From contig NZ_CP114286.1 in NCBI RefSeq assembly GCF_027111275.1, forward strand, positions 3,396,501 to 3,460,500: a stretch of DNA of 64,000 nt, given 5' to 3'. Shown here piece after piece: positions 44,084 through 53,090 of the stretch (positions are counted from its first letter, which is position 1; every line of letters begins with the position of its first letter). The notes under the pieces were generated by a model. It was not told the origin of the DNA and did no database searches. It worked only from the letters and a program-made list of their open reading frames with translations. Position numbers and translations under genes: made by a program. This stretch comes from Flavobacterium luteolum. GTDB lineage: Bacteria; Bacteroidota; Bacteroidia; Flavobacteriales; Flavobacteriaceae.

Positions 44084-44689
44084 ATGAAAAATTTATTTTT
44101 TGCCAGTTTAACAATTTTGTTTTGTTCTTGTTCAACAGATGATTTTAATATTAGTGATGCAAATGCCAGCCACAATGATGTGATTCTTAGCCTATCTGAA
44201 AAGCAAACGAATTTTCACCTCGAGTCAACAGACGATGCCACCAGAAAAATTATGGTCGGAAATCGGATACTAATTGCCAGCAATCAGATTGCGCAGCAGA
44301 TTTTGCCGATAATAGTAGAAGGAAAGCGTAGAGCCGTAACAGAGAAGATCGCTTTCCAATCCTTATCCAATGATACAATTTCAATGGAAACATCCGCTGT
44401 AGCCGCATTATTTGCAATTATTGAAGAAAGCATACTCAATCTTGCTCTGCAGGCAGATGTCAAAAACTACATTATTAATCTCAGTGCCTTACAAGGCGAA
44501 GAGTATGCGATCGTCGACGATTATATCATGCAATATGAATTAAGCGTGAGAAACGACGAGATCGTAAACAGTCTTCAGAAAAGCACAATATTGGCCATTT
44601 CGTCAATTTCTGAGGCCGTGCTTTTCAGCGAGAAAAAACGCAAAGACCGAGACTGGGAGACATCAACTGCCAGCAAGCATAGCAAGTAA
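44084..44689 (+). CDS. Small lipoprotein, function unknown
   Basis: This 201-residue protein has an N-terminal lipoprotein signal (LFFASLTILFCSC, Cys at about 16-18) and a helical, charged mature part (TEKIAFQSL, then IIEESILNLALQADVKNYI). A Lys/Arg/Asp-rich tail ends KKRKDRDWETSTASKHSK. I do not recognise a family. It diverges from the TPR-AraC regulator and is followed by a strong hairpin, then by a small membrane protein and an AraC regulator, so it may be part of an envelope-sensing regulatory cassette. Confidence 0.65.
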   Translation: MKNLFFASLTILFCSCSTDDFNISDANASHNDVILSLSEKQTNFHLESTDDATRKIMVGNRILIASNQIAQQILPIIVEGKRRAVTEKIAFQSLSNDTISMETSAVAALFAIIEESILNLALQADVKNYIINLSALQGEEYAIVDDYIMQYELSVRNDEIVNSLQKSTILAISSISEAVLFSEKKRKDRDWETSTASKHSK

Positions 44690-44711
44690 TTTGAGGCTTA
44701 CCTAAATCGAT

Positions 44712-44748
44712 ATGGCGGTGCTTTAATATTAAACCACCGCCATGGTTT
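44712..44748 (+). terminator. Hairpin after lipoprotein gene, likely terminator
   Basis: ATGGCGGTG (44712-44720) pairs with CACCGCCAT (44735-44743), and the loop itself contains a TTTAAT/ATTAAA stem. It is followed by GGTTTTA, and it lies 23 nt after the lipoprotein stop, just before the small membrane gene. Confidence 0.65.
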
Positions 44749-44774
44749 TAACATCTTATAAAACCTTTAAAGTC

Positions 44775-45035
44775 ATGAAAAGACGGGCATTATTTTATAT
44801 AATACTATTTATTTTTAATCTGATCACTCTTTACTATATAATAAACCTGTTCAGTTATGATGAATTGGTCAAATATGATTCAGAGGATGGCAGATTGACA
44901 GAATGTCCAAGGAAACTTGCTTACCAGCTTCTTCTATGTGCATTTGCTAATCTGTATTTTCAATTTTTTATATGGATGAAGTATTTTTTTAACCGAAATT
45001 TTAGAATCTCATCCGCTTCAAATGACAGCCTATGA
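44775..45035 (+). CDS. Small two-helix membrane protein
   Basis: This 86-residue protein starts at ATG 44775 (MKRRALFYIILFIFNLITLY); the upstream in-frame ATG lies inside the preceding hairpin and gives no better signal. Two hydrophobic segments (about 6-24 and 55-70) flank a polar loop with CPRK. Its stop overlaps the AraC regulator start by 4 nt, so the two are translationally coupled. A membrane partner or sensor for that regulator is inferred. Confidence 0.65.
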   Translation: MKRRALFYIILFIFNLITLYYIINLFSYDELVKYDSEDGRLTECPRKLAYQLLLCAFANLYFQFFIWMKYFFNRNFRISSASNDSL

Positions 45036-45910
45036 TTGCAGAAATCTTAAATACAGAAGTAAAGCGTACTGCAAATGAAGGATTAATTGTAGACTATATT
45101 AAGAGCTACAAAGTATCGAATGAAATTTCAGTTCCTTTTCGGATCTCTAATTTTTCTGTGCTTTTAATAAAAAAAGGAAACCTCAGAATACAGTTTTCAT
45201 CAACAAATAATGTAATACGAAGAAAGGATTTATTAGTAATACCGGTCAACACAATCTGCACTTATGTCCTGGCAACTCATAATATCCAACTTTATGTGAT
45301 CAGGACCTCATTTGATTTTGTGCTGGATAACTGCTATAATAGGGAACTTGCCGACGCCTTCAGCATTCTAATGCTAAAAACAGAGTGTAATATCAGGCTT
45401 GACGAAAAAGATTTTACGGTGTTATCGATGATCTACAAGCTGATGCATGTTTTGCAAAGGGAAACTGAAAGCTCTGAGTTATATAAAGATTTCAGGAGGA
45501 TTGGCTTTGCTTTATTTATTTATGAACTTAAGCATATCCATTTCAAATACCTGCCAAATGCAAATTTGGATTTGGGACGGAAGGAAAGCCTCATAATTCA
45601 GTTTTTAACAGTGCTTGCAATTCACTTTAAAAAACAACATCACGTCCAGTTTTATGCAGGATCGCTTTACGTAACTCCCGGCCATCTAAATAAAATGGTA
45701 AAAACGATAACTGGCAGATCCGCTAAAAATTTTATAATTGAGGCCCTAATTAATGAATCTAAAAATCTACTCAAGGATACACAAGATTCAATTGCACAGA
45801 TTGCTGACGAATTAGAATTCAGCAGCGCTGCTAATTTTAGTGTTTTTTTTAAAAGACATACGGGACTTCTTCCTTCCGAATTTCGCTCCAGCACAAATCA
45901 CTCAATTTAA
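45032..45910 (+). CDS. AraC-family transcriptional regulator
   Basis: This 292-residue protein has a cupin-like N-terminal sensing domain (FSVLLIKKGNLRIQF, then LLVIPVNTICTYVL) and a C-terminal AraC HTH in two parts: FYAGSLYVTPGHLNKMVKTITGRSAKNFI and IAQIADELEFSSAANFSVFFKRHTG, with the LLPSEFR end. It overlaps the membrane gene by 4 nt. Its place just before the transfer operon and the direct GGTACA repeats downstream suggest control of transfer genes (inference). Confidence 0.88.
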   Translation: MIAEILNTEVKRTANEGLIVDYIKSYKVSNEISVPFRISNFSVLLIKKGNLRIQFSSTNNVIRRKDLLVIPVNTICTYVLATHNIQLYVIRTSFDFVLDNCYNRELADAFSILMLKTECNIRLDEKDFTVLSMIYKLMHVLQRETESSELYKDFRRIGFALFIYELKHIHFKYLPNANLDLGRKESLIIQFLTVLAIHFKKQHHVQFYAGSLYVTPGHLNKMVKTITGRSAKNFIIEALINESKNLLKDTQDSIAQIADELEFSSAANFSVFFKRHTGLLPSEFRSSTNHSI

Positions 45911-45955
45911 AATCTCTTATTGAAGCGCCAAAAGCTGTTTAATTAAAACAATGTT

Positions 45956-47167
45956 ATGATGAGTAAGATGAGTAAGATGTATCCTTTGGAATGGCTCGAT
46001 TCATTGATCATTAACACATTTAATGCACAGCCGGATTCTATCAGTTCAATTTCCGAACATGATACTGAAATCTTATGCGAAAATGTCATAGCCGAGGCGC
46101 ATAAAATCAAGACTCAGATTAAGTTGGATGTGTTCGAAATGAGAAGCAAGCGAGAGATTCGCCTGGTGGTAAGAAAATATCATTCTTCTTTTGTCTTCCT
46201 GCTGGACTGTACAATGGAAAGCCGGAAAAATGAGAATTTTAGCCATTCCAATTTTGTCAGAATTTTCGATTTATTGGTTTCTACTTTAGATGATCTGCTG
46301 TCCTTTGTGGAAATTAGATTTGCCAATTATATGAGCCTCGACCAAAGAATACCTGTTACATATCTGAATATGTGGAAAATGGAGTTTGAGACCGCCCTGG
46401 AATCCATGCTTAAAAAAAAAAGATTTGAAGACAAGCAAAACAATGAATTCGAAAGGATCCTCGGAATGCTTCTGCTGCATATGCAGGGATCGAATATGGC
46501 AAAGTGCACTTACAGGCATGTACTATATCAGAGGGAGCTGTTAAAAGAACTTGAGGGTTTTACTTTTGACGCAACTGAAGTAGGCAGTTTCTCCGCACTT
46601 GATCTAATGCTTATCAGACTTAATTTTAACTGTAAAGAATATACAGATTATCTGATCGGGAAAATTACCAGCTACGTGCAAAGTTATGAGAGTCTGTCTG
46701 AGAAATTTGAGAAGGTTCTGTTTTGCTACACAAAACTGGCTCAAATTAATTCCAACATAAAAATCACTTTTATTCCCGCGCGGGAAAATCTAATTACGTT
46801 TCTAGAAATTTGGTTTGCAAATGAACTAAGGTATCTTGAAAAAAAAATAGATCTATTAATTCGGGAGCAAAATAATTTCACAGACATATCAAATATATGG
46901 CGTGCAGATGAAAGTTCAAAACTTGAGTGCGTATTATCCGCCGATCAAATCGGCCTAATCCTGCGGGCCACTGATGAGTCAAGAATAGTAAAGGCAAAGT
47001 CAATGAGCTATTTCTTTAAAAGCATTGTGCCATATCTTTCTACGCCTGCCAAAAAAGACCTATCCTATCAATCGGTAAGAAGCAAATCTTATAATGCGGA
47101 AGAGCGTGACAAGGAAATAGCAATCCATAGTCTTGAGAAAATAATCCGAAAAATAAAAACATACTAG
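45956..47167 (+). CDS. Hypothetical protein, RteC-like in layout
   Basis: This 403-residue protein is soluble and helical. The segment SLSEKFEKVLFCYTKLAQI, the following LEIWFANELRYLEKKI and a C-terminal QIGLILRATDES...YFFKSIVPYL...RSKSYNAEERD pattern resemble the layout of RteC-type regulators that govern Bacteroides CTnDOT excision and transfer. I cannot confirm the family by eye. It lies 46 nt after the AraC gene and just ahead of the transfer operon. A regulatory role is the leading guess. Confidence 0.5.
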   Translation: MMSKMSKMYPLEWLDSLIINTFNAQPDSISSISEHDTEILCENVIAEAHKIKTQIKLDVFEMRSKREIRLVVRKYHSSFVFLLDCTMESRKNENFSHSNFVRIFDLLVSTLDDLLSFVEIRFANYMSLDQRIPVTYLNMWKMEFETALESMLKKKRFEDKQNNEFERILGMLLLHMQGSNMAKCTYRHVLYQRELLKELEGFTFDATEVGSFSALDLMLIRLNFNCKEYTDYLIGKITSYVQSYESLSEKFEKVLFCYTKLAQINSNIKITFIPARENLITFLEIWFANELRYLEKKIDLLIREQNNFTDISNIWRADESSKLECVLSADQIGLILRATDESRIVKAKSMSYFFKSIVPYLSTPAKKDLSYQSVRSKSYNAEERDKEIAIHSLEKIIRKIKTY

Positions 47168-47232
47168 ATAATCCGTCTGGTCATTTTTCTTCTTTTTTTC
47201 AAAAATCCTAGTAAAATAGGCCATTAACAAGG

Positions 47233-47260
47233 GGTACAAAAAGGTACAGAAAAGTTGTAC
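47233..47260. promoter_or_regulatory. GGTACA direct repeats and TGTAC, candidate operator upstream of transfer operon
   Basis: GGTACA occurs at 47233-47238 and 47243-47248, exactly 10 bp apart (one helical turn), and an inverted TGTAC at 47256-47260 follows. The cluster lies between the RteC-like gene and the first gene of the transfer region. It suits cooperative binding by the nearby AraC or RteC-like product (inference). Confidence 0.45.
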
Positions 47261-47325
47261 TTGTAGAAAATTATATGTCTTCGTTCCTTTGACCTGTAAA
47301 ATAAATCGTATCAGGTCTGAATGGT

Positions 47326-47844
47326 ATGATTTGCATAGATGAGATGAATGTTGGACGATTAATGATGATGGCTATGGTTACAAATATTTCTTGGAACAGC
47401 TATTTTGCTGCCATAATTGTGCTTTTATGTATATGGTACCTTATTCTAATACTGAAATTCTACAGCACGCATTTGAAGAAAATAATCTCTGGTGAAAAAG
47501 CAATCACTATTCCTCTTTTAAATAAAGCCAATAAAAGCTTGCTTTTTGATAAAAGCCCTCAAAAATCAAATGCATCTGCTATCTCGGAATCCTATGATAC
47601 TTTAGAAGATGCTCAAGAACTCACCTTACGGATAGTTCGTGGAATAGCAGAAATTCTTGAGAGGAATCTATCGAGAGAGGAATGCAAGAACTATCTGAAA
47701 ATGATTCTTGAAGAATATCCCTATGTAAAGATTTCTTCCCTGCGCGATAATATTACCAAAATAATAGTCTCTGAATGCGAAAAGCACCTGCCGTTCATTT
47801 TAAGCTATGCCGAGGCCGATGATCTGTGGGAAGAGACAATCTGA
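47326..47844 (+). CDS. Membrane-anchored protein at head of transfer operon
   Basis: This 172-residue protein has one N-terminal membrane segment (about residues 26-46, FAAIIVLLCIWYLILIL) and a soluble helical domain (QELTLRIVRGIAEILERNL, then KKIIVSECEKHLPFIL-like charged helix). I do not recognise a family; proteins of this size commonly precede traE in Flavobacteriia ICEs. Alternative starts lie within the first 20 residues. It begins 158 nt after the RteC-like gene, past the GGTACA repeats. Confidence 0.55.
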   Translation: MICIDEMNVGRLMMMAMVTNISWNSYFAAIIVLLCIWYLILILKFYSTHLKKIISGEKAITIPLLNKANKSLLFDKSPQKSNASAISESYDTLEDAQELTLRIVRGIAEILERNLSREECKNYLKMILEEYPYVKISSLRDNITKIIVSECEKHLPFILSYAEADDLWEETI

Positions 47845-47972
47845 TATATGAAGCGGAAGAATAATCCCCGTTCTCCTTGGTGCGGTATGGCTTGATGTGA
47901 CAGGAAAAATGAAGTTGCAACGGCGATATTCTTCTGCTTTTTTAATGATTTAAACTTTAAAAATGATGTGCG

Positions 47973-48311
47973 ATGAAAAAATGCAATTGGAAAATCAAGT
48001 TGTTTAAAAAGGAGAAAGCAATTCAAATATTAATTTTTGGGATGCTGGCCTTAACCCAGACAAATATGCACGCTCAGGATGGAGTAGCAGGAATTAATGA
48101 GGCAAACCAGAAAGTGCGGAGCTACTTTGATGCTGGCACAGAACTTATGTACGCAGTAGGAGCCATCCTCGGGCTTATTGGAGCAGTAAAAGTATATCAA
48201 AAATGGAATGCCGGTGATCCTGATACCGGAAAAGTAGCGGCAGCTTGGTTTGGAAGCTGTGTTTTTCTGGTTGTTGTGGCTACTGTCATAAAATCTTTTT
48301 TCGGAGTCTGA
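47973..48311 (+). CDS. traE: Conjugative transfer protein TraE (DUF4134)
   Basis: This 112-residue protein has a basic leader and signal segment ending MHAQDG, then the DUF4134 pattern: GINEANQKVRSYFDAG, a membrane helix (MYAVGAILGLIGAVKVY), a KWNAGDPDTGKVAAAW loop and a second membrane helix. TraE is a small inner-membrane channel protein, VirB2-like in size and topology. Its stop overlaps the traF start (TGATG). Confidence 0.93.
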   Translation: MKKCNWKIKLFKKEKAIQILIFGMLALTQTNMHAQDGVAGINEANQKVRSYFDAGTELMYAVGAILGLIGAVKVYQKWNAGDPDTGKVAAAWFGSCVFLVVVATVIKSFFGV

Positions 48312-48619
48312 TGAACAGCGTCTATCACATTAACAAAGGCATCAATCAAAGCATTGAGTTCAAAGGTTTAAAGGCCCAGTATATTTGGTACTTAGGTGGT
48401 GGAGTTGTAGTACTCATGATTGTTTTTGCAGTGATGTATATTATTGGAGTGCCTCCTCTTATTTGTGTTGGTTTGATAATTGGCGCGGGTTCGTTTCTGA
48501 TTTTTAAAATATACAGAATGAGCAATACATACGGGGAGTACGGAATGATGAAGGCTTTGGCATCGAGGCAGGTTCCAAAAAGTTTAAAAGTGCGGAGCCG
48601 GTCAGTTTTTATTAGGTGA
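48311..48619 (+). CDS. traF: Conjugative transfer protein TraF (DUF4133)
   Basis: This 102-residue protein starts at ATG 48311 (MNSVYHINKGINQSIEFKGL), matching DUF4133: a basic N-terminus with FKGLKAQYI, two membrane helices (WYLGGGVVVLMIVFAVMYII and ICVGLIIGAGSFLIFKIY), and a YGEYGMMKALASRQVP tail. It is VirB3-like and works with the TraG ATPase. It overlaps traE by one nucleotide. Confidence 0.93.
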   Translation: MNSVYHINKGINQSIEFKGLKAQYIWYLGGGVVVLMIVFAVMYIIGVPPLICVGLIIGAGSFLIFKIYRMSNTYGEYGMMKALASRQVPKSLKVRSRSVFIR

Positions 48620-48653
48620 TAGTTATAAAACGTTAGATTTATGGAGGTTGATT

Positions 48654-49304
48654 ATGAAAGTCTTAAACTTATATGCTGGCATTGGCGGAAACCGAAAGGA
48701 TTGGGTTGATGTGTCGGTTACTGCAGTGGAGCTTGATCCTGTGCTGGCCGATGTTTACTCTCGAAGATTTCCAGACGATATTATGGTGGTAGGGGATGCT
48801 CACAAATATCTTTTGGACCATCATAAGGAATTTGATTTTATCTGGTCATCGCCACCATGTCAGTCTCATTCCTCTTTCAGGCATAACATCTGCGTCAGAT
48901 TCAGAGGTACACCTGAGATATTTCCCGATATGAGATTGTATCAGGAGATTCTTTTTCTGCAGCACAACGCCCAATGCCTGTGGACTGTTGAAAATGTAAA
49001 GCCCTATTACGCGCCCCTGATATGTCCCGATGCCACTTTGCAGCGCCATCTTTTCTGGTCCAATTTCAAGATTCTGCAGGCTGATATGCAGGCACCGATA
49101 AAAATACGCCATGCGCAAATACCGGATCTGGAGGAGGCGTTAGGGTTCAGTCTAAAGGATTTCAGCATTGCAAACAAAAGGCAGGTTCTTAGAAACTGTG
49201 TGGATCCGAAGCTCGGAAGCCATGTTTTAAATTCTGCCAGATGGTCAATGCAGAAAAAAGTGAAAATTAGTAAAGCAAGGAAAAATGGAAAGGGAGTTAA
49301 ATAA
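48654..49304 (+). CDS. C5 cytosine-specific DNA methyltransferase, short
   Basis: This 216-residue protein starts at ATG 48654 behind a GGAGGTTG-like purine-rich leader (48643-48650). Motif I is LNLYAGIGGN (4-13), motif IV PPCQS holds the catalytic Cys69, and motif VI is ENV (113-115). It is much shorter than typical C5 methyltransferases (300-400 residues), with little room for a target-recognition domain. No restriction partner is adjacent. It lies between traF and traG and overlaps traG by 20 nt, so it is expressed with the transfer channel. Self-methylation to evade recipient restriction is the natural inference. Confidence 0.82.
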   Translation: MKVLNLYAGIGGNRKDWVDVSVTAVELDPVLADVYSRRFPDDIMVVGDAHKYLLDHHKEFDFIWSSPPCQSHSSFRHNICVRFRGTPEIFPDMRLYQEILFLQHNAQCLWTVENVKPYYAPLICPDATLQRHLFWSNFKILQADMQAPIKIRHAQIPDLEEALGFSLKDFSIANKRQVLRNCVDPKLGSHVLNSARWSMQKKVKISKARKNGKGVK

Positions 49305-51753
49305 TGTTTTGCCGATTATGGATGTGGAGCATGACTGTATTATCTCAAAACAAGGAGATATCACAATAGTATTTAAAGCGGTTCTGCCAGAGATTTTTAC
49401 ATTGTCCGATCAGGAATATGAAGCTTTTCATCAATCCTGGATCAAGGCGATAAAGATGCTGCCTAAGTTTTGTGTGTTTCACAAACAGGACTGGTTTTTA
49501 CAGAGTACCTACAAAGCAGATTTTTCAAATGATGATAACAGTTTTCTGAGCAGAAGCAGTGAGCGTTTCTTTAATGAAAGACCCTTTTTGGATCATTCCT
49601 GCTACATTATTCTGACTAAGAAACCTGTCGGGAGAAAGAATTCAAGTTCTTTATTTTCTACGCTTATTAGAAGATCTATTGCACCAGAAGAAACTCTAAT
49701 CACTCAAATACTTCAGGATTTTTTAGATTCAGTGGGCCAGTTTAAAAGAATTATGGAAGACAGCGGTTTTATTAAACTAGACCGTCTTTCAGATGATGAG
49801 CTGAGAAGCCAAAGCCGTAAAATTGGTTTTATAGAGAAATATTGTTTTTTATCTGAAAAGGAGGAATCCTTTATTTTCAAGGATATTAAGTTTAATGATG
49901 GACTTCAAGTAGGGGATAGGCATTGCCAATTATTTACTCTTGGAGATGCAGCCGATTTGCCTGGACTTTGCGGTTCAAGAATCAACTTTGACAGATACTC
50001 TACTGATAAAACGAAATTCAGTATTGGATTTGCATCAACACTCGGCCAGCTATTATCCTGCAATCATATTTATAATCAGTATTTGTTTATTGAGGATGCT
50101 CAGAAAACAATTCAGAAATTGGAAAGCAAAAGGCTTAGACTTCAGTCTTTATCTGCTTACAGCAGAGAGAATATGATTGCAAGAGATGCTGTCAACGATT
50201 TTCTAAACGAAGCAATCACTCAGCAGAGACTTCCTGTCAAAGCTCATTTTAATGTACTGGCTTGGACTGATGATAAAGAAGAACTCAAAGAAATTAAAAA
50301 CAAGGTGTCGTCAGCTCTTGCCCAAATGGATGCAGCCGCCAAGCAGGAAACAGTCGGAGCACCTCAGATTTATTGGGCAGGAATTCCGGGAAATGCGGCA
50401 GATTTTCCGATGAATGACACTTTTGATACTTTTTCAGAGCAGGCAGTTTGTTTTCTAAATATGGAAACTGGCTATAGATCGTCTTTGAGTCCAACGGGAA
50501 TTAGACTTGGAGATCGTTTGACAGGAAAACCTGTTCATGTGGATATCAGCGATGAACCTATTAAAAGGGGAATATGCACTAACAGAAACAAATTTATACT
50601 CGGGCCTTCGGGAAGCGGTAAGTCTTTTTTTACCAATCACATGGTTAGAAGCTACTATGAACAGGGAACACACATTGTTTTAGTAGATGTTGGTCATAGC
50701 TACAAAGGATTGTGCGATATGGTTGACGGCTATTATTTCACTTATGATGAAAAGAACCCGATTCGATTTAATCCGTTTTATATCGGTGAAGGAGATAATC
50801 TGGATACGGAGAAAAAAGAAAGCATTAAAACGCTGCTGCTTGCACTCTGGAAAAAAGATGATGAGACTTTTAATAGAAGTGAATATGTAGCACTGTCTAA
50901 TGCGCTGCAGCTTTATTACGAAAAGTTAGAGACAGATCAAAAACTCTTCCCGTGCTTCAATAGCTTTTATGATTTCCTGAAAGACGATTTCGTGACTATT
51001 CTCCAGGGAGACAAAGTAAAGGAGAAAGACTTTGATGTAAATAATTTTCTCTATGTGCTTAGGCCTTATTATAAAGGCGGAGAATTTGATTACCTGCTCA
51101 ATGCTACAGAGAATCTAAATCTTTTAAAAGAGCGGTTTATTGTATTTGAACTCGATAACATCAAAGATCATCCTATACTATTTCCAGTCGTGACTATTAT
51201 CATAATGGAAGTTTTTATAAGCAAGATGCGAAAGCTGAAAGGAATCCGCAAAATGATTCTGATCGAGGAAGCCTGGAAGGCCATTGCACGCGAGGGAATG
51301 GCAGAATATATAAAGTATTTGTTTAAGACTGTGAGGAAGTTCTATGGTGAGGCAATTGTAGTTACCCAGGAAGTGGAAGATATTATTTCTTCACCAGTGG
51401 TCAAGCAGGCGATTATCAATAACAGCGATTGTAAAATTCTTCTGGACCAGAGCAAGTATCAAAACAAATTTGACTTGATACAGGAACTGCTGGGACTTAC
51501 TGAAAAAGAGAAGGCTCTTGTACTTTCTGTAAATAAAGCCAATGATCCAAACAAGAAGTACAAAGAAGTTTTTATTTCACTTGGCGGTATGCTTTCCAAA
51601 GTTTACCGTACAGAAGTTTCTTTGGAGGAATATTTAACTTATACCACCGAAGAAAGCGAGAAGGTAAAAGTGAACGCTTACGCCGCAAAGTTTGGCGGTG
51701 ACATCAAAAAAGGAATTGCTGCATTGGCTCAGGATATGAGAAACGGAAATTAA
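49285..51753 (+). CDS. traG: TraG-family conjugation ATPase (VirB4-like)
   Basis: This 822-residue protein has an N-terminal VirB4-like region, Walker A LGPSGSGKS near residue 440, and a Walker B strand MILIEEAWKAIA near residue 655. FNPFYIGEG after VDVGHSYKGL and the late TQEVEDII segment match Bacteroidota TraG. It powers assembly of the transfer channel. Its start lies 20 nt inside the methyltransferase gene. It is followed 13 nt later by traI. Confidence 0.95.
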   Translation: MERELNNVLPIMDVEHDCIISKQGDITIVFKAVLPEIFTLSDQEYEAFHQSWIKAIKMLPKFCVFHKQDWFLQSTYKADFSNDDNSFLSRSSERFFNERPFLDHSCYIILTKKPVGRKNSSSLFSTLIRRSIAPEETLITQILQDFLDSVGQFKRIMEDSGFIKLDRLSDDELRSQSRKIGFIEKYCFLSEKEESFIFKDIKFNDGLQVGDRHCQLFTLGDAADLPGLCGSRINFDRYSTDKTKFSIGFASTLGQLLSCNHIYNQYLFIEDAQKTIQKLESKRLRLQSLSAYSRENMIARDAVNDFLNEAITQQRLPVKAHFNVLAWTDDKEELKEIKNKVSSALAQMDAAAKQETVGAPQIYWAGIPGNAADFPMNDTFDTFSEQAVCFLNMETGYRSSLSPTGIRLGDRLTGKPVHVDISDEPIKRGICTNRNKFILGPSGSGKSFFTNHMVRSYYEQGTHIVLVDVGHSYKGLCDMVDGYYFTYDEKNPIRFNPFYIGEGDNLDTEKKESIKTLLLALWKKDDETFNRSEYVALSNALQLYYEKLETDQKLFPCFNSFYDFLKDDFVTILQGDKVKEKDFDVNNFLYVLRPYYKGGEFDYLLNATENLNLLKERFIVFELDNIKDHPILFPVVTIIIMEVFISKMRKLKGIRKMILIEEAWKAIAREGMAEYIKYLFKTVRKFYGEAIVVTQEVEDIISSPVVKQAIINNSDCKILLDQSKYQNKFDLIQELLGLTEKEKALVLSVNKANDPNKKYKEVFISLGGMLSKVYRTEVSLEEYLTYTTEESEKVKVNAYAAKFGGDIKKGIAALAQDMRNGN

Positions 51754-51766
51754 ATGAAAAGGAAAA

Positions 51767-52450
51767 ATGAAAAGAAAATTAATTGCCAGCCTAATTTGTC
51801 TGCTGCTTATTAGTACCCCTGCAAGACCAGCTGATAAAGTAGCCATACTTCCAATACTGGAAATTGTAAAGGCTGTAACCAAGAAAGTGATCAAAGCTAT
51901 TGATCTTCGAATCCAAAGACTTCAAAACAAAACGATTTGGCTTCAGAATGCACAGAAACAGGTTGAGAATATTCTTTCTAAATTAAAACTGGATGAAATC
52001 TCAGACTGGACCAAAAAGCAGAAAGATCTTTATAAAGGCTACTATGAAGAGCTGGCTAAAGTAAAGTCAATCATTACTTACTACCAGCGTATCAAAGAGA
52101 TTGCCCAGAAGCAGACCAAACTTGTTCAGGAATATGAGAGAGCATGGAATCTGTTTAAACAGGACAGCCATTTCAAAGTCAGCGAGATTGATTATATGGA
52201 GAAAGTCTATACGGGAATACTAGAAGAAAGCGTAAAGAATATTGATCAGATTTTTTTTATACTGGATTCTTTTACCACGCAGATGAGCGATCTGAAAAGA
52301 CTAGAGATTATTAATAAGGCGGCGGAACAGATTGATTCCAATTATGATGACCTTTTAATGTTTAATCAGCAGAATGTATTATTAAGTCTGCAGAGAGCAA
52401 AAACTGAAGCTGATGTAAATCAAGTAAAACAATTTTACGGAATTCCGTAA
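51767..52450 (+). CDS. traI: Conjugative transfer protein TraI (DUF4141-like)
   Basis: This 227-residue exported protein has a signal peptide (LIASLICLLLISTPARPA) and long helices with IQRLQNKTIWLQNAQKQVENIL and DWTKKQKDLYKGYYEELAKVKSII, as in the TraI family of Bacteroidota elements (VirB5-like in place and size). It ends LQRAKTEADVNQVKQFYG. It lies between traG and two shorter relatives. Confidence 0.85.
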   Translation: MKRKLIASLICLLLISTPARPADKVAILPILEIVKAVTKKVIKAIDLRIQRLQNKTIWLQNAQKQVENILSKLKLDEISDWTKKQKDLYKGYYEELAKVKSIITYYQRIKEIAQKQTKLVQEYERAWNLFKQDSHFKVSEIDYMEKVYTGILEESVKNIDQIFFILDSFTTQMSDLKRLEIINKAAEQIDSNYDDLLMFNQQNVLLSLQRAKTEADVNQVKQFYGIP

Positions 52451-52465
52451 GACAAATAAAAAACT

Positions 52466-53080
52466 ATGAAAAAATTAATCTTACTACTCTTTATATTGAT
52501 GGTTTTTCAGTCAGTAGTGCATGCGCAGGCAAAACAGAGAAAAGAATTGCTGCTTCAGATAGCTGCACTTCAGGTTTATATGGATTATGCCAAGAAAGGA
52601 TATTCCTTAGTGTCAAAGGGATTAAATTTTATAGGCGATGCTAAAAAAGGAGAAGTGAATCTTCATAAAGATTACTTTGCCTCCTTATTGAAAATCAATC
52701 CCAAAGTCAAAAATTATTACAAGACAGCCGAAATCATCGCGATGCAGTTTAAAATAATGAAGATCTGCAAAGTAATTTTCGCAGAACTCAAAGGCAACGA
52801 TCTTTTTCACGGCAGTGAGCTCGATTATATTGAAAGATCTTTTGACAGACTGCTTAACAGCTGCACAGATACTTTAGAAAACCTTTTGGTTCTGAGCACA
52901 GATTCAAAACTGGAGCTTAAGGATGATGAGCGCATAGAGCGAATAGATGAGCTTTATGATACGATGATGGATGATTATAATTTTTGTCTGACGTTCAGCA
53001 GTCAAGCAAAAATGCTTTCAGATTCCAAAGCGGGAGAGAAATCAGATACTAGGTCTTCAGCTTTCTTATACGGCTTATAA
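52466..53080 (+). CDS. Exported transfer-region protein, TraI/TerB-like helical paralog 1
   Basis: This 204-residue protein has a signal peptide (LILLLFILMVFQSVVHAQ) and helical segments including YAKKGYSLVSKGLNFIGDAK, a following GEVNLHKDYFASL, and NPKVKNYYKTAEI. It ends with a DDERIERIDELYDTMMDDY helix. Its pattern is shared with the next gene (KGYxLxSxGxxxxxDxxxGxxxLHKxxxxxLxxxxPxVKNY), so they are tandem paralogs. Their function in the channel is unknown. A TerB-like name is sometimes applied to this type but no tellurite role is evident. Confidence 0.72.
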   Translation: MKKLILLLFILMVFQSVVHAQAKQRKELLLQIAALQVYMDYAKKGYSLVSKGLNFIGDAKKGEVNLHKDYFASLLKINPKVKNYYKTAEIIAMQFKIMKICKVIFAELKGNDLFHGSELDYIERSFDRLLNSCTDTLENLLVLSTDSKLELKDDERIERIDELYDTMMDDYNFCLTFSSQAKMLSDSKAGEKSDTRSSAFLYGL

Positions 53081-53090
53081 AAGAATTTCT

